From: Rhizobiaceae bacterium
GTDB taxonomy: Bacteria > Pseudomonadota > Alphaproteobacteria > Rhizobiales > Rhizobiaceae
DNA length: 6,679 nt
NCBI GenBank assembly: GCA_028865845.1
Contig: JAGWJK010000245.1
Coordinates: 1 to 6,679, forward strand
Direction of reading: 5' to 3'
Shown here: positions 1 through 6,258 of the stretch, one piece after another
Numbering within the stretch: position 1 is the stretch's first letter
How the letters are laid out: each line of letters opens with the position of its first letter
Notes under the pieces: model-generated
Database searches by the model: none
What the model was told of the DNA's origin: nothing
The model's input: the letters and a program-made list of their open reading frames with translations, nothing else
Position numbers and translations under genes: made by a program

Positions 1-2
1 AA

Positions 3-1178
<1,176 letters not shown>

Positions 1179-1198
1179 TCTTCGGATTATTCCAGTTT

Positions 1199-1230
1199 AA
1201 AGGGCCCCGCCGGCAACGGCGGGGCCTTTT
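1199..1230 (+). terminator. Rho-independent terminator of tuf
   Basis: A perfect 10-bp GC stem (1203-1212 with 1217-1226) closes a GCAA tetraloop (1213-1216) and is followed by TTTT. The flanking AAAG and TTTT extend the pairing by a few weak pairs. It starts about 20 bases after the tuf stop. Read on the minus strand, the same stem is followed by CTTTAAA, so it may also serve, less efficiently, as the end of the convergent grpB-family transcript. Confidence 0.93.
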
Positions 1231-1262
1231 CCGCTTGAGGGAAAAATCGCAAAGGATAAATG

Positions 1263-1784
1263 TCACCGGTTGGTGATATCGGAATTCTCCATCCTCGCTT
1301 TATCGAGAATATCGGCGACGAAATCGGTTTTCGCGCCGGTGTAGTGATCCCAGTCTCCCTTGGACTCCGTAGCCAGCCTTTGCTTCAACAAGGCATAAGC
1401 CGCAGCCGCCTCCGGGTGACGTCGCAGGTAGTCGCGAAACAGGATGCGGTCGGCATGGGCCGGATTGCCGGTCAAACACAGGTAGAGCCGGGTGCCGTAA
1501 GGTGTCTCGTCTTTTGTGAAAGCCCATCGGCCGGCGTCGCCGAGGTTGCCGTGAAAGGCGTAGCCATCGTCCTCAAGGCGGCCGGTGGCGTCGACGATAG
1601 CTGTCTGCGATTCCATCACGGCGTCGATGTCCAATTTGGGCTTGGCGCACAGGCCGGGAACGGCGGTGCTGCCGATGTGATGGATCTCGGCTGGATGGTC
1701 AAGCAGCCCGGCAATCCTTGCGCGCCGTTCTTCGAAGAGGGTAGCCCACAAGGGATCGTAGTCGACGAGCTCGATCGTACGCAT
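1263..1784 (-). CDS. GrpB/UPF0157 family nucleotidyltransferase-like protein
   Basis: This 173-residue protein has the signature of the GrpB (UPF0157) family. That family has a nucleotidyltransferase-like fold but no well-established substrate, and some homologues are fused to dephospho-CoA kinase. The N-terminal VDYDPLWATLFEEER-type segment is typical. The core HHIGSTAVPGLCAKPKLDID (residues 35-54) holds the GS pair (G38, S39) and the two acidic residues D52 and D54 expected of a nucleotidyltransferase active site. The C-terminal part has the family's FRDYLRRHPEAAAAYALLK helix (116-134). Length is normal for a free-standing member. The ATG at 1784-1782 is supported by a purine-rich GAGGGAGGG ribosome binding site about 7 bases upstream on the minus strand. 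There is no signal peptide or membrane segment, so it is cytosolic. It converges on tuf with 84 bases between stop codons and appears monocistronic. The cellular role is unknown. Confidence 0.88.
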   Translation of the reverse strand: MRTIELVDYDPLWATLFEERRARIAGLLDHPAEIHHIGSTAVPGLCAKPKLDIDAVMESQTAIVDATGRLEDDGYAFHGNLGDAGRWAFTKDETPYGTRLYLCLTGNPAHADRILFRDYLRRHPEAAAAYALLKQRLATESKGDWDHYTGAKTDFVADILDKARMENSDITNR

Positions 1785-1933
1785 TGTTTATCCCTCCCTC
1801 TCGTTCCTGCGGTCGCCATGCGTCCTGTCGCTTAAAGGCAGTCGATCGCCGCGACTACCGCCTTGCATCGGGTGCCATTGCCGGCGCCACATACTGCTGC
1901 GATTCCCCGAAAAATCACCTGCCGGGCTGGCAT

Positions 1934-1945
1934 CACAAAATTGTG
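1934..1945. repeat. Short inverted repeat upstream of the epimerase gene
   Basis: CACAA and TTGTG arms flank a 2-base AA centre, about 120 bases before the epimerase start. It could be an operator half-site pair for a dimeric regulator, but 5-bp arms occur often by chance. A separate 8-bp palindrome AAGCGCTT lies at 1995-2002. Nothing else, and no gene, is seen between the grpB-family start (1784) and the candidate promoter at 2011. Confidence 0.25.
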
Positions 1946-2010
1946 GTCGGCAAGCTTCGTCCGGACCTAGGATCCTGGCCGCCAGAGGTTGTTCAAGCGC
2001 TTCGTTCGCC

Positions 2011-2038
2011 TTGCGAAAATGGAGAAAGGGGCTATCTA
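2011..2038 (+). promoter_or_regulatory. Candidate sigma-70-type promoter for the epimerase gene
   Basis: CTTGCGA gives a -35-like TTGCGA at 2011-2016. It is followed after 16 bases by TATCTA (2033-2038); TCTATT at 2035-2040 is an alternative with an 18-base spacer. The match to CTTGAC/CTATAT-type alphaproteobacterial promoters is only moderate. The -35 lies inside an inverted repeat (TTCGC 2005-2009, GCGAA 2013-2017), which could let a repressor cover it. The 5' leader would be about 20 bases. This is a prediction only. Confidence 0.3.
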
Positions 2039-2066
2039 TTCCTCGCTTTCATGCGGAGGATATTTC

Positions 2067-2960
2067 ATGAAGAAGCGGATTTTGTTCACCGGCGGCAGCG
2101 GCAAGGCCGGACGCCACACCGTTCCTTGGCTGATCAACGCCGGCTATGAGGTCCACAATGTCGATCTCGTGCCGCTGAACAGCCCGGGTGTCACCAACAT
2201 CAATGCCGATGTCACCGACTCGGGACAGGTTTTCAACGTCCTGTCCATGCATCGCGATTTTCCCGATCTCGATCATGGCAAGGGCGTACAGCCCTATGAC
2301 GCCGTCGTGCACTTCGCCGCCGTGCCACGCATCCTGTTGAAGCCGGACAACGAAACTTTCCGCATCAACACGATGAGCACTTATAATGTCATCGAGGCTG
2401 CGGCAAAGCTCGGCATCAAGAAGATTATTGTCGCCTCCAGCGAGACCACCTACGGCGTCTGCTTTGCAGAAGGTCATCGCGATTTCCACCAGTTCCCGCT
2501 GGAAGAGGATTACGACGTCAACCCGATGGATTCCTACGGCCTGTCCAAGGTCCTGAACGAGAAGACGGCGCGCGCCTTCGCCGAGCGCTTCGGCATCGAC
2601 ATCTACGCGCTGCGCATCGGCAATGTCATCGAACCGCACGAATACGAGCGTTTCCCGGAATATTTCGCCGATACCGAAATCCGCAAGCGCATCGCCTGGA
2701 GCTATATCGACGCCCGCGACCTCGGCCAGATCGTACATCTCTGCGTCGAGAAGAGCGGCCTCGGCTTCCAGGTCTTCAACGCCGCCAACGACACGGTGTC
2801 GGCCAACACTCCGTCGCGCGAGCTTGCTGCGAAATATTTCCCCAATGTCCCCTTTACCCGGGAGATCGGCGAATACGAGGGGCTGCTGTCAAACCGCAAG
2901 ATCCGCGAAGTCCTCGGCTTCAAGGAAGAGCACAACTGGCGCCGTTACGTGAAGGTCTGA
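2067..2960 (+). CDS. Extended-SDR NAD-dependent epimerase/dehydratase
   Basis: A 297-residue cytosolic protein of the extended short-chain dehydrogenase/reductase superfamily, the group that holds nucleotide-sugar epimerases and dehydratases. The N-terminal Rossmann motif is TGGSGKAG (residues 8-15, GxxGxxG). D33 at the end of the second strand suggests NAD(H) preference. DAVVHFAAVP (78-87) is the strand that lines the cofactor. ASSETTYG (123-130) supplies the catalytic Ser/Thr, and Y157-x-x-x-K161 is the catalytic pair. A C-terminal substrate domain with YIDARDLGQIVHL (213-225) follows. The ATG at 2067 is chosen because GCGGAGGA (2053-2060) lies 6 bases upstream; an upstream in-frame start at 1989 would add 26 unrelated residues and has no such site. 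The gene is monocistronic, with its own terminator 25 bases after the stop. The substrate is unknown: UDP-sugar epimerase, uronate dehydrogenase and related activities are all possible. The nearby glycosyltransferases make a nucleotide-sugar role plausible. Confidence 0.9.
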   Translation: MKKRILFTGGSGKAGRHTVPWLINAGYEVHNVDLVPLNSPGVTNINADVTDSGQVFNVLSMHRDFPDLDHGKGVQPYDAVVHFAAVPRILLKPDNETFRINTMSTYNVIEAAAKLGIKKIIVASSETTYGVCFAEGHRDFHQFPLEEDYDVNPMDSYGLSKVLNEKTARAFAERFGIDIYALRIGNVIEPHEYERFPEYFADTEIRKRIAWSYIDARDLGQIVHLCVEKSGLGFQVFNAANDTVSANTPSRELAAKYFPNVPFTREIGEYEGLLSNRKIREVLGFKEEHNWRRYVKV

Positions 2961-2984
2961 CACCTTCCGTCAGCAAACATCAGG

Positions 2985-3012
2985 ACCGGGCGCCGCAAGG
3001 CGCCCGGTTTTT
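2985..3012 (+). terminator. Rho-independent terminator of the epimerase gene
   Basis: A perfect 9-bp GC stem (2986-2994 with 2999-3007), extended by an A-T pair, closes a GCAA tetraloop (2995-2998) and runs into TTTTT (3008-3012). The design matches the tuf terminator. It separates the epimerase transcript from the glycosyltransferase genes downstream. Confidence 0.92.
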
Positions 3013-3123
3013 GAATTGTGTTCCACCTTAAACTCCTGAAGCAGTCCTCTCCATTTGTTACGGACGAAAACCAAAAATGCTTCCTGAAACACTCGACAAA
3101 TAATAGGGTTGAGTTAAGTCCGT

Positions 3124-3177
3124 TTCGTACTCGTCCTTGCGCTGCATCAATGCGCAAAGCGTTTGAACAAGTACGAA
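3124..3177. repeat. Nested inverted repeats
   Basis: An outer pair of perfect 8-base arms (TTCGTACT 3124-3131, AGTACGAA 3170-3177) encloses an inner perfect 6-base pair (TTGCGC 3137-3142, GCGCAA 3152-3157) with a 9-base loop. Together they could fold as a hairpin with an internal loop in RNA. The outer arms could instead be a spaced operator in DNA. No T-run follows directly, so it is not a standard terminator. Confidence 0.45.
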
Positions 3178-3180
3178 TGA

Positions 3181-3208
3181 TTGACGTTTTGAACGAACGC
3201 CTTATGGC
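3181..3208 (+). promoter_or_regulatory. Candidate promoter for the glycosyltransferase pair
   Basis: TTGACG (3181-3186) matches the -35 consensus in five of six positions. After 16 bases comes TATGGC (3203-3208), a poor -10 (three of six). Transcription from here would give a leader of roughly 90 bases that includes the 3235-3246 palindrome. The genes need their own promoter because a strong terminator precedes them, but the exact site is uncertain. Confidence 0.3.
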
Positions 3209-3234
3209 TTAAAGGGCGTATTGAGTGTTCGGCG

Positions 3235-3246
3235 GCGCGATCGCGC
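3235..3246. repeat. 12-bp perfect GC palindrome
   Basis: GCGCGATCGCGC is perfectly self-complementary, centred at 3240/3241, about 60 bases before the GT8-like start codon. It lies downstream of the candidate promoter, where a bound dimeric protein could block transcription. Function is unknown, and a short GC palindrome in a GC-rich genome may also be chance. Confidence 0.4.
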
Positions 3247-3306
3247 TAAGAATCGATGACATGTCAGCCGGCTGCTCCTTCAGGAGATGGCTGCTTCGGA
3301 GGTATC

Positions 3307-3993
3307 ATGATTGACGGTGTTGCACGTATTTTTGTCGGCTTCGATTCCAAGGAGGTCGTGGCCTACCATGTTCTGGCGCAGAGCATAATTGAGCGGTCTT
3401 CGATCCCGGTCGCATTTTCGCCGATCGTTCTGAACAACCTCGACGGCATTTTCACGCGCGAACGCAATCCGCTGCAGTCGACCGAATTCTCCTTCTCCCG
3501 CTTCCTCGTTCCTTACCTCAGCAACTATGAGGGCTGGAGCATCTTCATGGATTGCGACATGCTCGCCCGCGCCGATATCGCCGAGCTCTGGAAGCTGCGC
3601 GACGACCGTTACGCGGCAATGTGCGTCAAGCACGACTATCAGCCGAAGATCGAAACCAAGTTCCTCGGCCAGACACAGACCAAGTATGAAAAGAAAAACT
3701 GGTCGAGCATGATCCTCTTCAACAATGCCAAGTGCCGCGCGTTGACGAAGGACTATGTGAACACCGCAACCGGCCTGCAGCTGCATCAGTTCAAATGGCT
3801 GGAAAGCGACGACCAGATCGGCGAAGTCCCGGTGACATGGAACTATCTCGTCAACGAATACGACTATCGCGAGGATGCACAGCTGGTGCATTTCACCGAT
3901 GGCGGCCCGTATTTCGATGAATACCGCAACGACGATTACGCCGAAGAATGGTTCGCCATGCGCGATCGCATGCTGCACGTCCAGCAGAAATAA
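3307..3993 (+). CDS. GT8-like (GT-A fold) glycosyltransferase
   Basis: A 228-residue protein that looks like a small GT-A-fold glycosyltransferase of the GT8/glycogenin type. The N terminus RIFVGFDSKEVVAYHVLAQS (residues 8-27) fits the nucleotide-sugar-binding beginning of this group. FMDCDML (80-86) carries the metal-binding DxD motif (D82, D84). NWSSMILFNN (131-140) and LVHFTDGGPYFDEY (193-206, resembling the HFTG..KPW block of GT8) follow in the expected order. There is no signal peptide or membrane helix, so it acts in the cytosol or at the inner membrane face. The ATG at 3307 is chosen because a full GGAGGT (3298-3303) precedes it, though the 3-4 base gap is unusually short. An upstream in-frame start at 3256 has no site and would add 17 residues. 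The next gene starts 2 bases after the stop, so the two are probably co-translated. Donor and acceptor sugars are unknown. Confidence 0.82.
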   Translation: MIDGVARIFVGFDSKEVVAYHVLAQSIIERSSIPVAFSPIVLNNLDGIFTRERNPLQSTEFSFSRFLVPYLSNYEGWSIFMDCDMLARADIAELWKLRDDRYAAMCVKHDYQPKIETKFLGQTQTKYEKKNWSSMILFNNAKCRALTKDYVNTATGLQLHQFKWLESDDQIGEVPVTWNYLVNEYDYREDAQLVHFTDGGPYFDEYRNDDYAEEWFAMRDRMLHVQQK

Positions 3994-3995
3994 TC

Positions 3996-4895
3996 GTGCC
4001 GGATCCGAACGTGACATCCGAAACAGAAAAGCCTGACGCCGGCTTCCCGCCGGCGGGGGCGGCTGCCGGTCTGAAGTCCGCCGAAGAATGGCGCTCGGTG
4101 CTTGCGGCGTTTTCCCATATCGTCCTGGTTGCCAACAGCGACGTGGTGGATATCGCTAGCCTGCAGGCGCAGTTTCCGCCGACGACCCTCTTCATCTTCT
4201 TCAACAAGGTCTACAAGGTCCTCGACCGTCCGTTTCACGGGCATTCGCTGCTGATATCGCGCGGGCAGCCGCGTGGTGCCAACATCGTCTATCGCGGTGA
4301 AGTCGGCGAGGTCGTCAAGTTCTTTCCGAAGACCCATTTCCTCGGCATCATGAACATCAGGCTCGGACTTGAGGAAAAGCTGAACGCCGCGGCGGACTTC
4401 CAGGGCGCGCCAACAGGCCATCTCGATCTCGTCGGCTTCTGCAGCGATTTCTATACCGAAGGCAAAACGCCGACGAGCGGCTTTGCCATGGCGTTGTGGC
4501 TGAGCGATCTGAAATTGCCTGGCGCCATCGTACTGGCAGGTTTCTCAGCCAGACGCAGCGAAAAATGGAAAGTCGTATCGGTCCACGACTGGACGTTCGA
4601 GCAGACCTTCCTGCGACTCTTCGCCCGGCTTGGCAAGATCGCCATTTATGGCGGCGTTTCGACGAATGCCTATGCCAAGCTCGCCGAGCGTTTCCCGGAA
4701 ATTCCACCGGCGGAAATTTCCCTAGCGGTAGCCGAAGTGCTCTCGGAGCGACTGGGCAATACCGATGCCGAAGTCGACAAGCTGATTTCGCTGACCAATG
4801 TGATTCGTTCGACGGATAATTTCCTGCGCCGCCTCAAGCCGAAGTTCCTGAAGAAAAAAAAGCCGGAGGCATCGGGAGAGCAGGGGGGCGGCTGA
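3996..4895 (+). CDS. GT29 sialyltransferase-like glycosyltransferase (putative)
   Basis: A 299-residue protein with no certain family assignment. Its motif order resembles GT29 sialyltransferases: VLVANSD...FIFFNK (residues 43-71) recalls the L-motif N/S-S...R-F-N pattern, PTSGFAMALWLSDL...VLAGF (159-183) recalls the S-motif P-S-T-G...Y-G-F, and HDWTFE (197-202) fits the H-x4-E of the VS motif. If correct, it would transfer a sugar from a CMP-linked donor such as Kdo or a sialic-acid-like sugar (inference). The first 30 residues are rich in Pro, Ala and Gly, and the C-terminal tail is basic (KPKFLKKKKP, 281-290), which might aid membrane contact. No signal peptide or membrane helix is seen. 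The start is uncertain: GTG at 3996, 2 bases after the GT8-like stop, is favoured; GTG at 4011 or ATG at 3948 (overlapping the previous gene) are alternatives. None has a strong ribosome binding site, consistent with translational coupling. Confidence 0.65.
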   Translation: MPDPNVTSETEKPDAGFPPAGAAAGLKSAEEWRSVLAAFSHIVLVANSDVVDIASLQAQFPPTTLFIFFNKVYKVLDRPFHGHSLLISRGQPRGANIVYRGEVGEVVKFFPKTHFLGIMNIRLGLEEKLNAAADFQGAPTGHLDLVGFCSDFYTEGKTPTSGFAMALWLSDLKLPGAIVLAGFSARRSEKWKVVSVHDWTFEQTFLRLFARLGKIAIYGGVSTNAYAKLAERFPEIPPAEISLAVAEVLSERLGNTDAEVDKLISLTNVIRSTDNFLRRLKPKFLKKKKPEASGEQGGG

Positions 4896-4930
4896 CACCA
4901 CGCTGGGCGCTGTTTGGCGGTGTTGCGACG

Positions 4931-4951
4931 GCTTACGCGTAAAGTTTTTTT
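4931..4951 (+). terminator. Weak possible terminator after the GT29-like gene
   Basis: The palindrome TTACGCGTAA (4933-4942) is followed almost directly by seven Ts (4945-4951). Only three or four base pairs can form once a loop is left open, so the stem is weak and the call tentative. No better terminator is visible before tRNA-Trp, so some read-through into the tRNA is possible. Confidence 0.3.
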
Positions 4952-4954
4952 CAA

Positions 4955-4973
4955 GTGGCCGGCCACACATGTG
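4955..4973. repeat. Two abutting palindromes (12 bp and 8 bp)
   Basis: GTGGCCGGCCAC (4955-4966) and CACATGTG (4966-4973) are both perfectly self-complementary and share one base. They lie between the T-run and tRNA-Trp, roughly 110 bases before the tRNA. They may be protein-binding sites for control of the tRNA/secE region or remnants of a hairpin. No function is established. Confidence 0.4.
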
Positions 4974-4992
4974 AAAAACGAAAAAACGGGAC

Positions 4993-5020
4993 TTGCCAAT
5001 TCGCATTCGCCGTCTTAAAG
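4993..5020 (+). promoter_or_regulatory. Candidate promoter for tRNA-Trp
   Basis: CTTGCCA provides a -35-like TTGCCA (4993-4998, five of six consensus bases). It is followed after 15-16 bases by CTTAAA / TTAAAG (5014-5020). The predicted transcript would start about 55 bases before the tRNA. The -10 is poor, so this is a low-confidence call made because a strong stable-RNA promoter is expected in this gap. Confidence 0.3.
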
Positions 5021-5081
5021 GAGCGCAACGCTTTTGAAGGCGACCGATTTTTGAACCGGGCGGCTCTGGAAAAAGCGAATT

Positions 5082-5157
<76 letters not shown>

Positions 5158-5251
5158 TTTCCTTGATTTGACCGGCGCGTATGATCCGCTGCTTTTCGAG
5201 TTAGGAATGTGCCGTATGGCAGGCAAATTTTCGAAGGCACCGAATTCCCTC

Positions 5252-5280
5252 TTGTTAAATTGGGAATCGATGTTTATGTA
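5252..5280 (+). promoter_or_regulatory. Candidate promoter for secE-nusG
   Basis: TTGTTA (5252-5257, preceded by C as in CTTG-type -35 boxes) and TATGTA (5275-5280) are separated by exactly 17 bases. The -10 match is only partial. Transcription would begin near 5287 and give a leader of about 65 bases. secE could instead be served by read-through from the tRNA-Trp promoter, since no terminator is visible after the tRNA. Confidence 0.35.
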
Positions 5281-5293
5281 GGGGTTCAACAGA

Positions 5294-5323
5294 CACGCGG
5301 TGCGTGGGGCTGATATGATCAGC
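5294..5323 (+). other. Two small hairpins in the secE leader
   Basis: CACGC (5294-5298) pairs with GCGTG (5302-5306) around a 3-base loop. Three bases further, GCTGAT (5309-5314) pairs with ATCAGC (5318-5323) around ATG, followed by only three Ts. They sit between the candidate promoter and the secE start codon. They could affect mRNA stability or weak attenuation, but both stems are short. Confidence 0.35.
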
Positions 5324-5352
5324 TTTACGCGCCGTAATTGCGTGGGCAGTCA

Positions 5353-5553
5353 ATGGCATCCAAATCGAATCCGCTTACGTTTCTGCAGCAGGTGCGCACC
5401 GAGACGTCGAAAATCACTTGGCCGTCCCGCCGCGAGACGATGATCTCGACGGTGATGGTGCTTGTCATGGTCGTTTTCGCCTCGCTGTTTTTCTTTGCTG
5501 CCGACCAGCTTATCGGCTGGGTCCTCAGCTACGTGCTGAATACCGGCAATTAA
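5353..5553 (+). CDS. secE: Preprotein translocase subunit SecE
   Basis: SecE is the small essential inner-membrane subunit that clamps SecY in the SecYEG protein-export channel. This 66-residue protein has the short single-helix form common in alphaproteobacteria rather than the three-helix form of E. coli. It shows the conserved amphipathic cytoplasmic segment QQVRTETSKITWPSRRET (residues 12-29, with the typical W-P-x-R), followed by one hydrophobic helix at about 31-60 with a short polar break (D51, Q52). The ATG at 5353 is chosen because the product then begins MASKSNP, as is usual for Rhizobium-like SecE; an upstream TTG at 5338 would add five residues. The ribosome binding site is weak (GTGGGCAG, no GGAGG). 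nusG begins 18 bases after the stop, so the two genes form an operon. Confidence 0.96.
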   Translation: MASKSNPLTFLQQVRTETSKITWPSRRETMISTVMVLVMVVFASLFFFAADQLIGWVLSYVLNTGN

Positions 5554-5571
5554 TACTGGGTGGAGATGAAC

Positions 5572-6102
5572 ATGGCGGCACGTTGGTACATCGTCCACGC
5601 TTATTCGAATTTTGAAAAGAAGGTGGCTGAATCCATTGAGGAGAAGGCCAAGCAGAAGGGTCTGGAGCACCTGTTCGAAAAGATCCTGGTGCCGACTGAG
5701 AAGGTGGTTGAAGTGCGCCGCGGCCGCAAGGTCGACAGCGAGCGCAAGTTCTTCCCGGGTTATGTGCTGGTTCGCGCCAACCTGACGGATGAAGCTTACC
5801 ACCTGATCAAGAATACGCCGAAGGTCACTGGCTTTCTCGGCTCCGATAATAAGCCCGTTCCGATTCCGGATTATGAAGCCGAGCGCATTCTCGGTCAGGT
5901 CCAGGAAGGTGTCGAGCGGCCGAAGGCTTCGGTGTCCTTCGAGATCGGCGAGCAGGTCCGCGTTTCCGACGGCCCGTTCGCGTCGTTCAATGGCACGGTT
6001 CAGGATGTGGACGAAGAGCGTTCGCGCCTGAAGGTTGAAGTGTCGATCTTCGGCCGCGCTACACCGGTCGAGCTTGAATATAGTCAGGTTGAAAAAGTCT
6101 GA
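5572..6102 (+). CDS. nusG: Transcription termination/antitermination factor NusG
   Basis: NusG binds RNA polymerase, suppresses pausing, and links it to Rho or to ribosomal protein S10. The 176-residue product has the NGN domain first (WYIVHAYSNFEKKV, residues 5-18; RKFFPGYVLV, 58-67; NTPKVTGFLG, 81-90). The KOW domain follows (GEQVRVSDGPFASFNGTVQD, about 126-145, with IFGRATPVEL at 159-168). Length is normal for the family. The ATG at 5572 is preferred because GGAG (5562-5565) lies 6 bases before it and the product then starts MAARWYIVHAYS, as in homologues. GTG at 5560 and ATG at 5566 are in frame but overlap that ribosome binding site. It is co-transcribed with secE. A structured 214-base gap separates it from rplK. 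Confidence 0.97.
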   Translation: MAARWYIVHAYSNFEKKVAESIEEKAKQKGLEHLFEKILVPTEKVVEVRRGRKVDSERKFFPGYVLVRANLTDEAYHLIKNTPKVTGFLGSDNKPVPIPDYEAERILGQVQEGVERPKASVSFEIGEQVRVSDGPFASFNGTVQDVDEERSRLKVEVSIFGRATPVELEYSQVEKV

Positions 6103-6152
6103 TTGCGCCCTTTTGAAGGGTTGGCCTGGCGGCTGACCTTTCGTGTGAGTTT

Positions 6153-6194
6153 GGACATAAGTAAGCGTTTATTTATGTCTCGCGGCGAAGCCGC
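6153..6194 (+). other. Two hairpins after nusG
   Basis: The first hairpin pairs GACATAA (6154-6160) with TTATGTC (6173-6179). An inner G-T pair and three A-T pairs give an 11-bp stem with a GCGT loop. The second pairs GCGGC (6182-6186) with GCCGC (6190-6194) around GAA. Neither is followed by a T-run. The first also overlaps a weak promoter-like pair, TTGGAC (6151-6156) and TATGTC (6174-6179) with a 17-base spacer, so it could mark a promoter for rplK instead of an RNA structure. Confidence 0.45.
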
Positions 6195-6211
6195 AATCCG
6201 CGTGGAAGGAC

Positions 6212-6234
6212 AGGGGTCTTAGCCGGACCTTTTT
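6212..6234 (+). terminator. Terminator-like attenuator candidate in the rplK leader
   Basis: AGGGGTC (6212-6218) can pair with GACCTTT (6226-6232), using two G-T pairs, around a 7-base loop, and a TTTTT run covers 6230-6234. This is the layout of an intrinsic terminator placed about 80 bases before rplK, so it may end part of the secE-nusG transcript or act as an attenuator. The outer pair GCGTGG (6200-6205) / CCACGC (6243-6248) encloses it and could stabilise or compete with it. Not proven. Confidence 0.45.
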
Positions 6235-6258
6235 GATCCGCACCACGCAACCGCAGCC

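Larger units (their letters stand above)
3013..3306. other. Intergenic stretch without a convincing gene
   Basis: The roughly 294 bases between the epimerase terminator and the GT8-like gene are visibly richer in A and T in their first half than the surrounding genes. Short open frames exist on both strands but have no ribosome binding site or recognisable protein. The stretch holds nested inverted repeats (3124-3177), a 12-bp GC palindrome (3235-3246), a loose direct repeat GTTTGAAC (3161-3168) / GTTTTGAAC (3186-3194), and a weak promoter-like TTGACG (3181-3186) with TATGGC 16 bases later. It most likely carries the promoter and regulatory sites of the glycosyltransferase pair. A small RNA is possible but unproven. 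Confidence 0.5.

Noticed and set aside
1260..1835. Long plus-strand open frame (191 codons) opposite the grpB-family gene
   Set aside because: It is antisense to a recognisable GrpB/UPF0157 protein with a good ribosome binding site, and its own translation has no family features.
1929..1945. Sigma-54-type promoter (TGGCAT near 1929)
   Set aside because: The required GC element at the correct spacing is missing: 10 bases after GG there is TT.
1784..2149. 121-codon plus-strand frame across the epimerase upstream region
   Set aside because: It starts inside the grpB-family start region, runs through the epimerase promoter and ribosome binding site, and enters the epimerase in another frame.
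2049..2738. Minus-strand open frame of 229 codons within the epimerase gene
   Set aside because: It is antisense to a protein with clear SDR motifs. Long antisense frames are common in GC-rich genes with strong third-position bias.
3018..3212. 64-codon plus-strand frame in the intergenic stretch
   Set aside because: It begins with GTG right after the T-run of a strong terminator, has no ribosome binding site, and its translation looks random.
3280..4017. Minus-strand open frame of 245 codons opposite the GT8-like gene
   Set aside because: The plus-strand product carries DxD and HFTDGGP-type motifs. The antisense translation shows no recognisable domain and no ribosome binding site.
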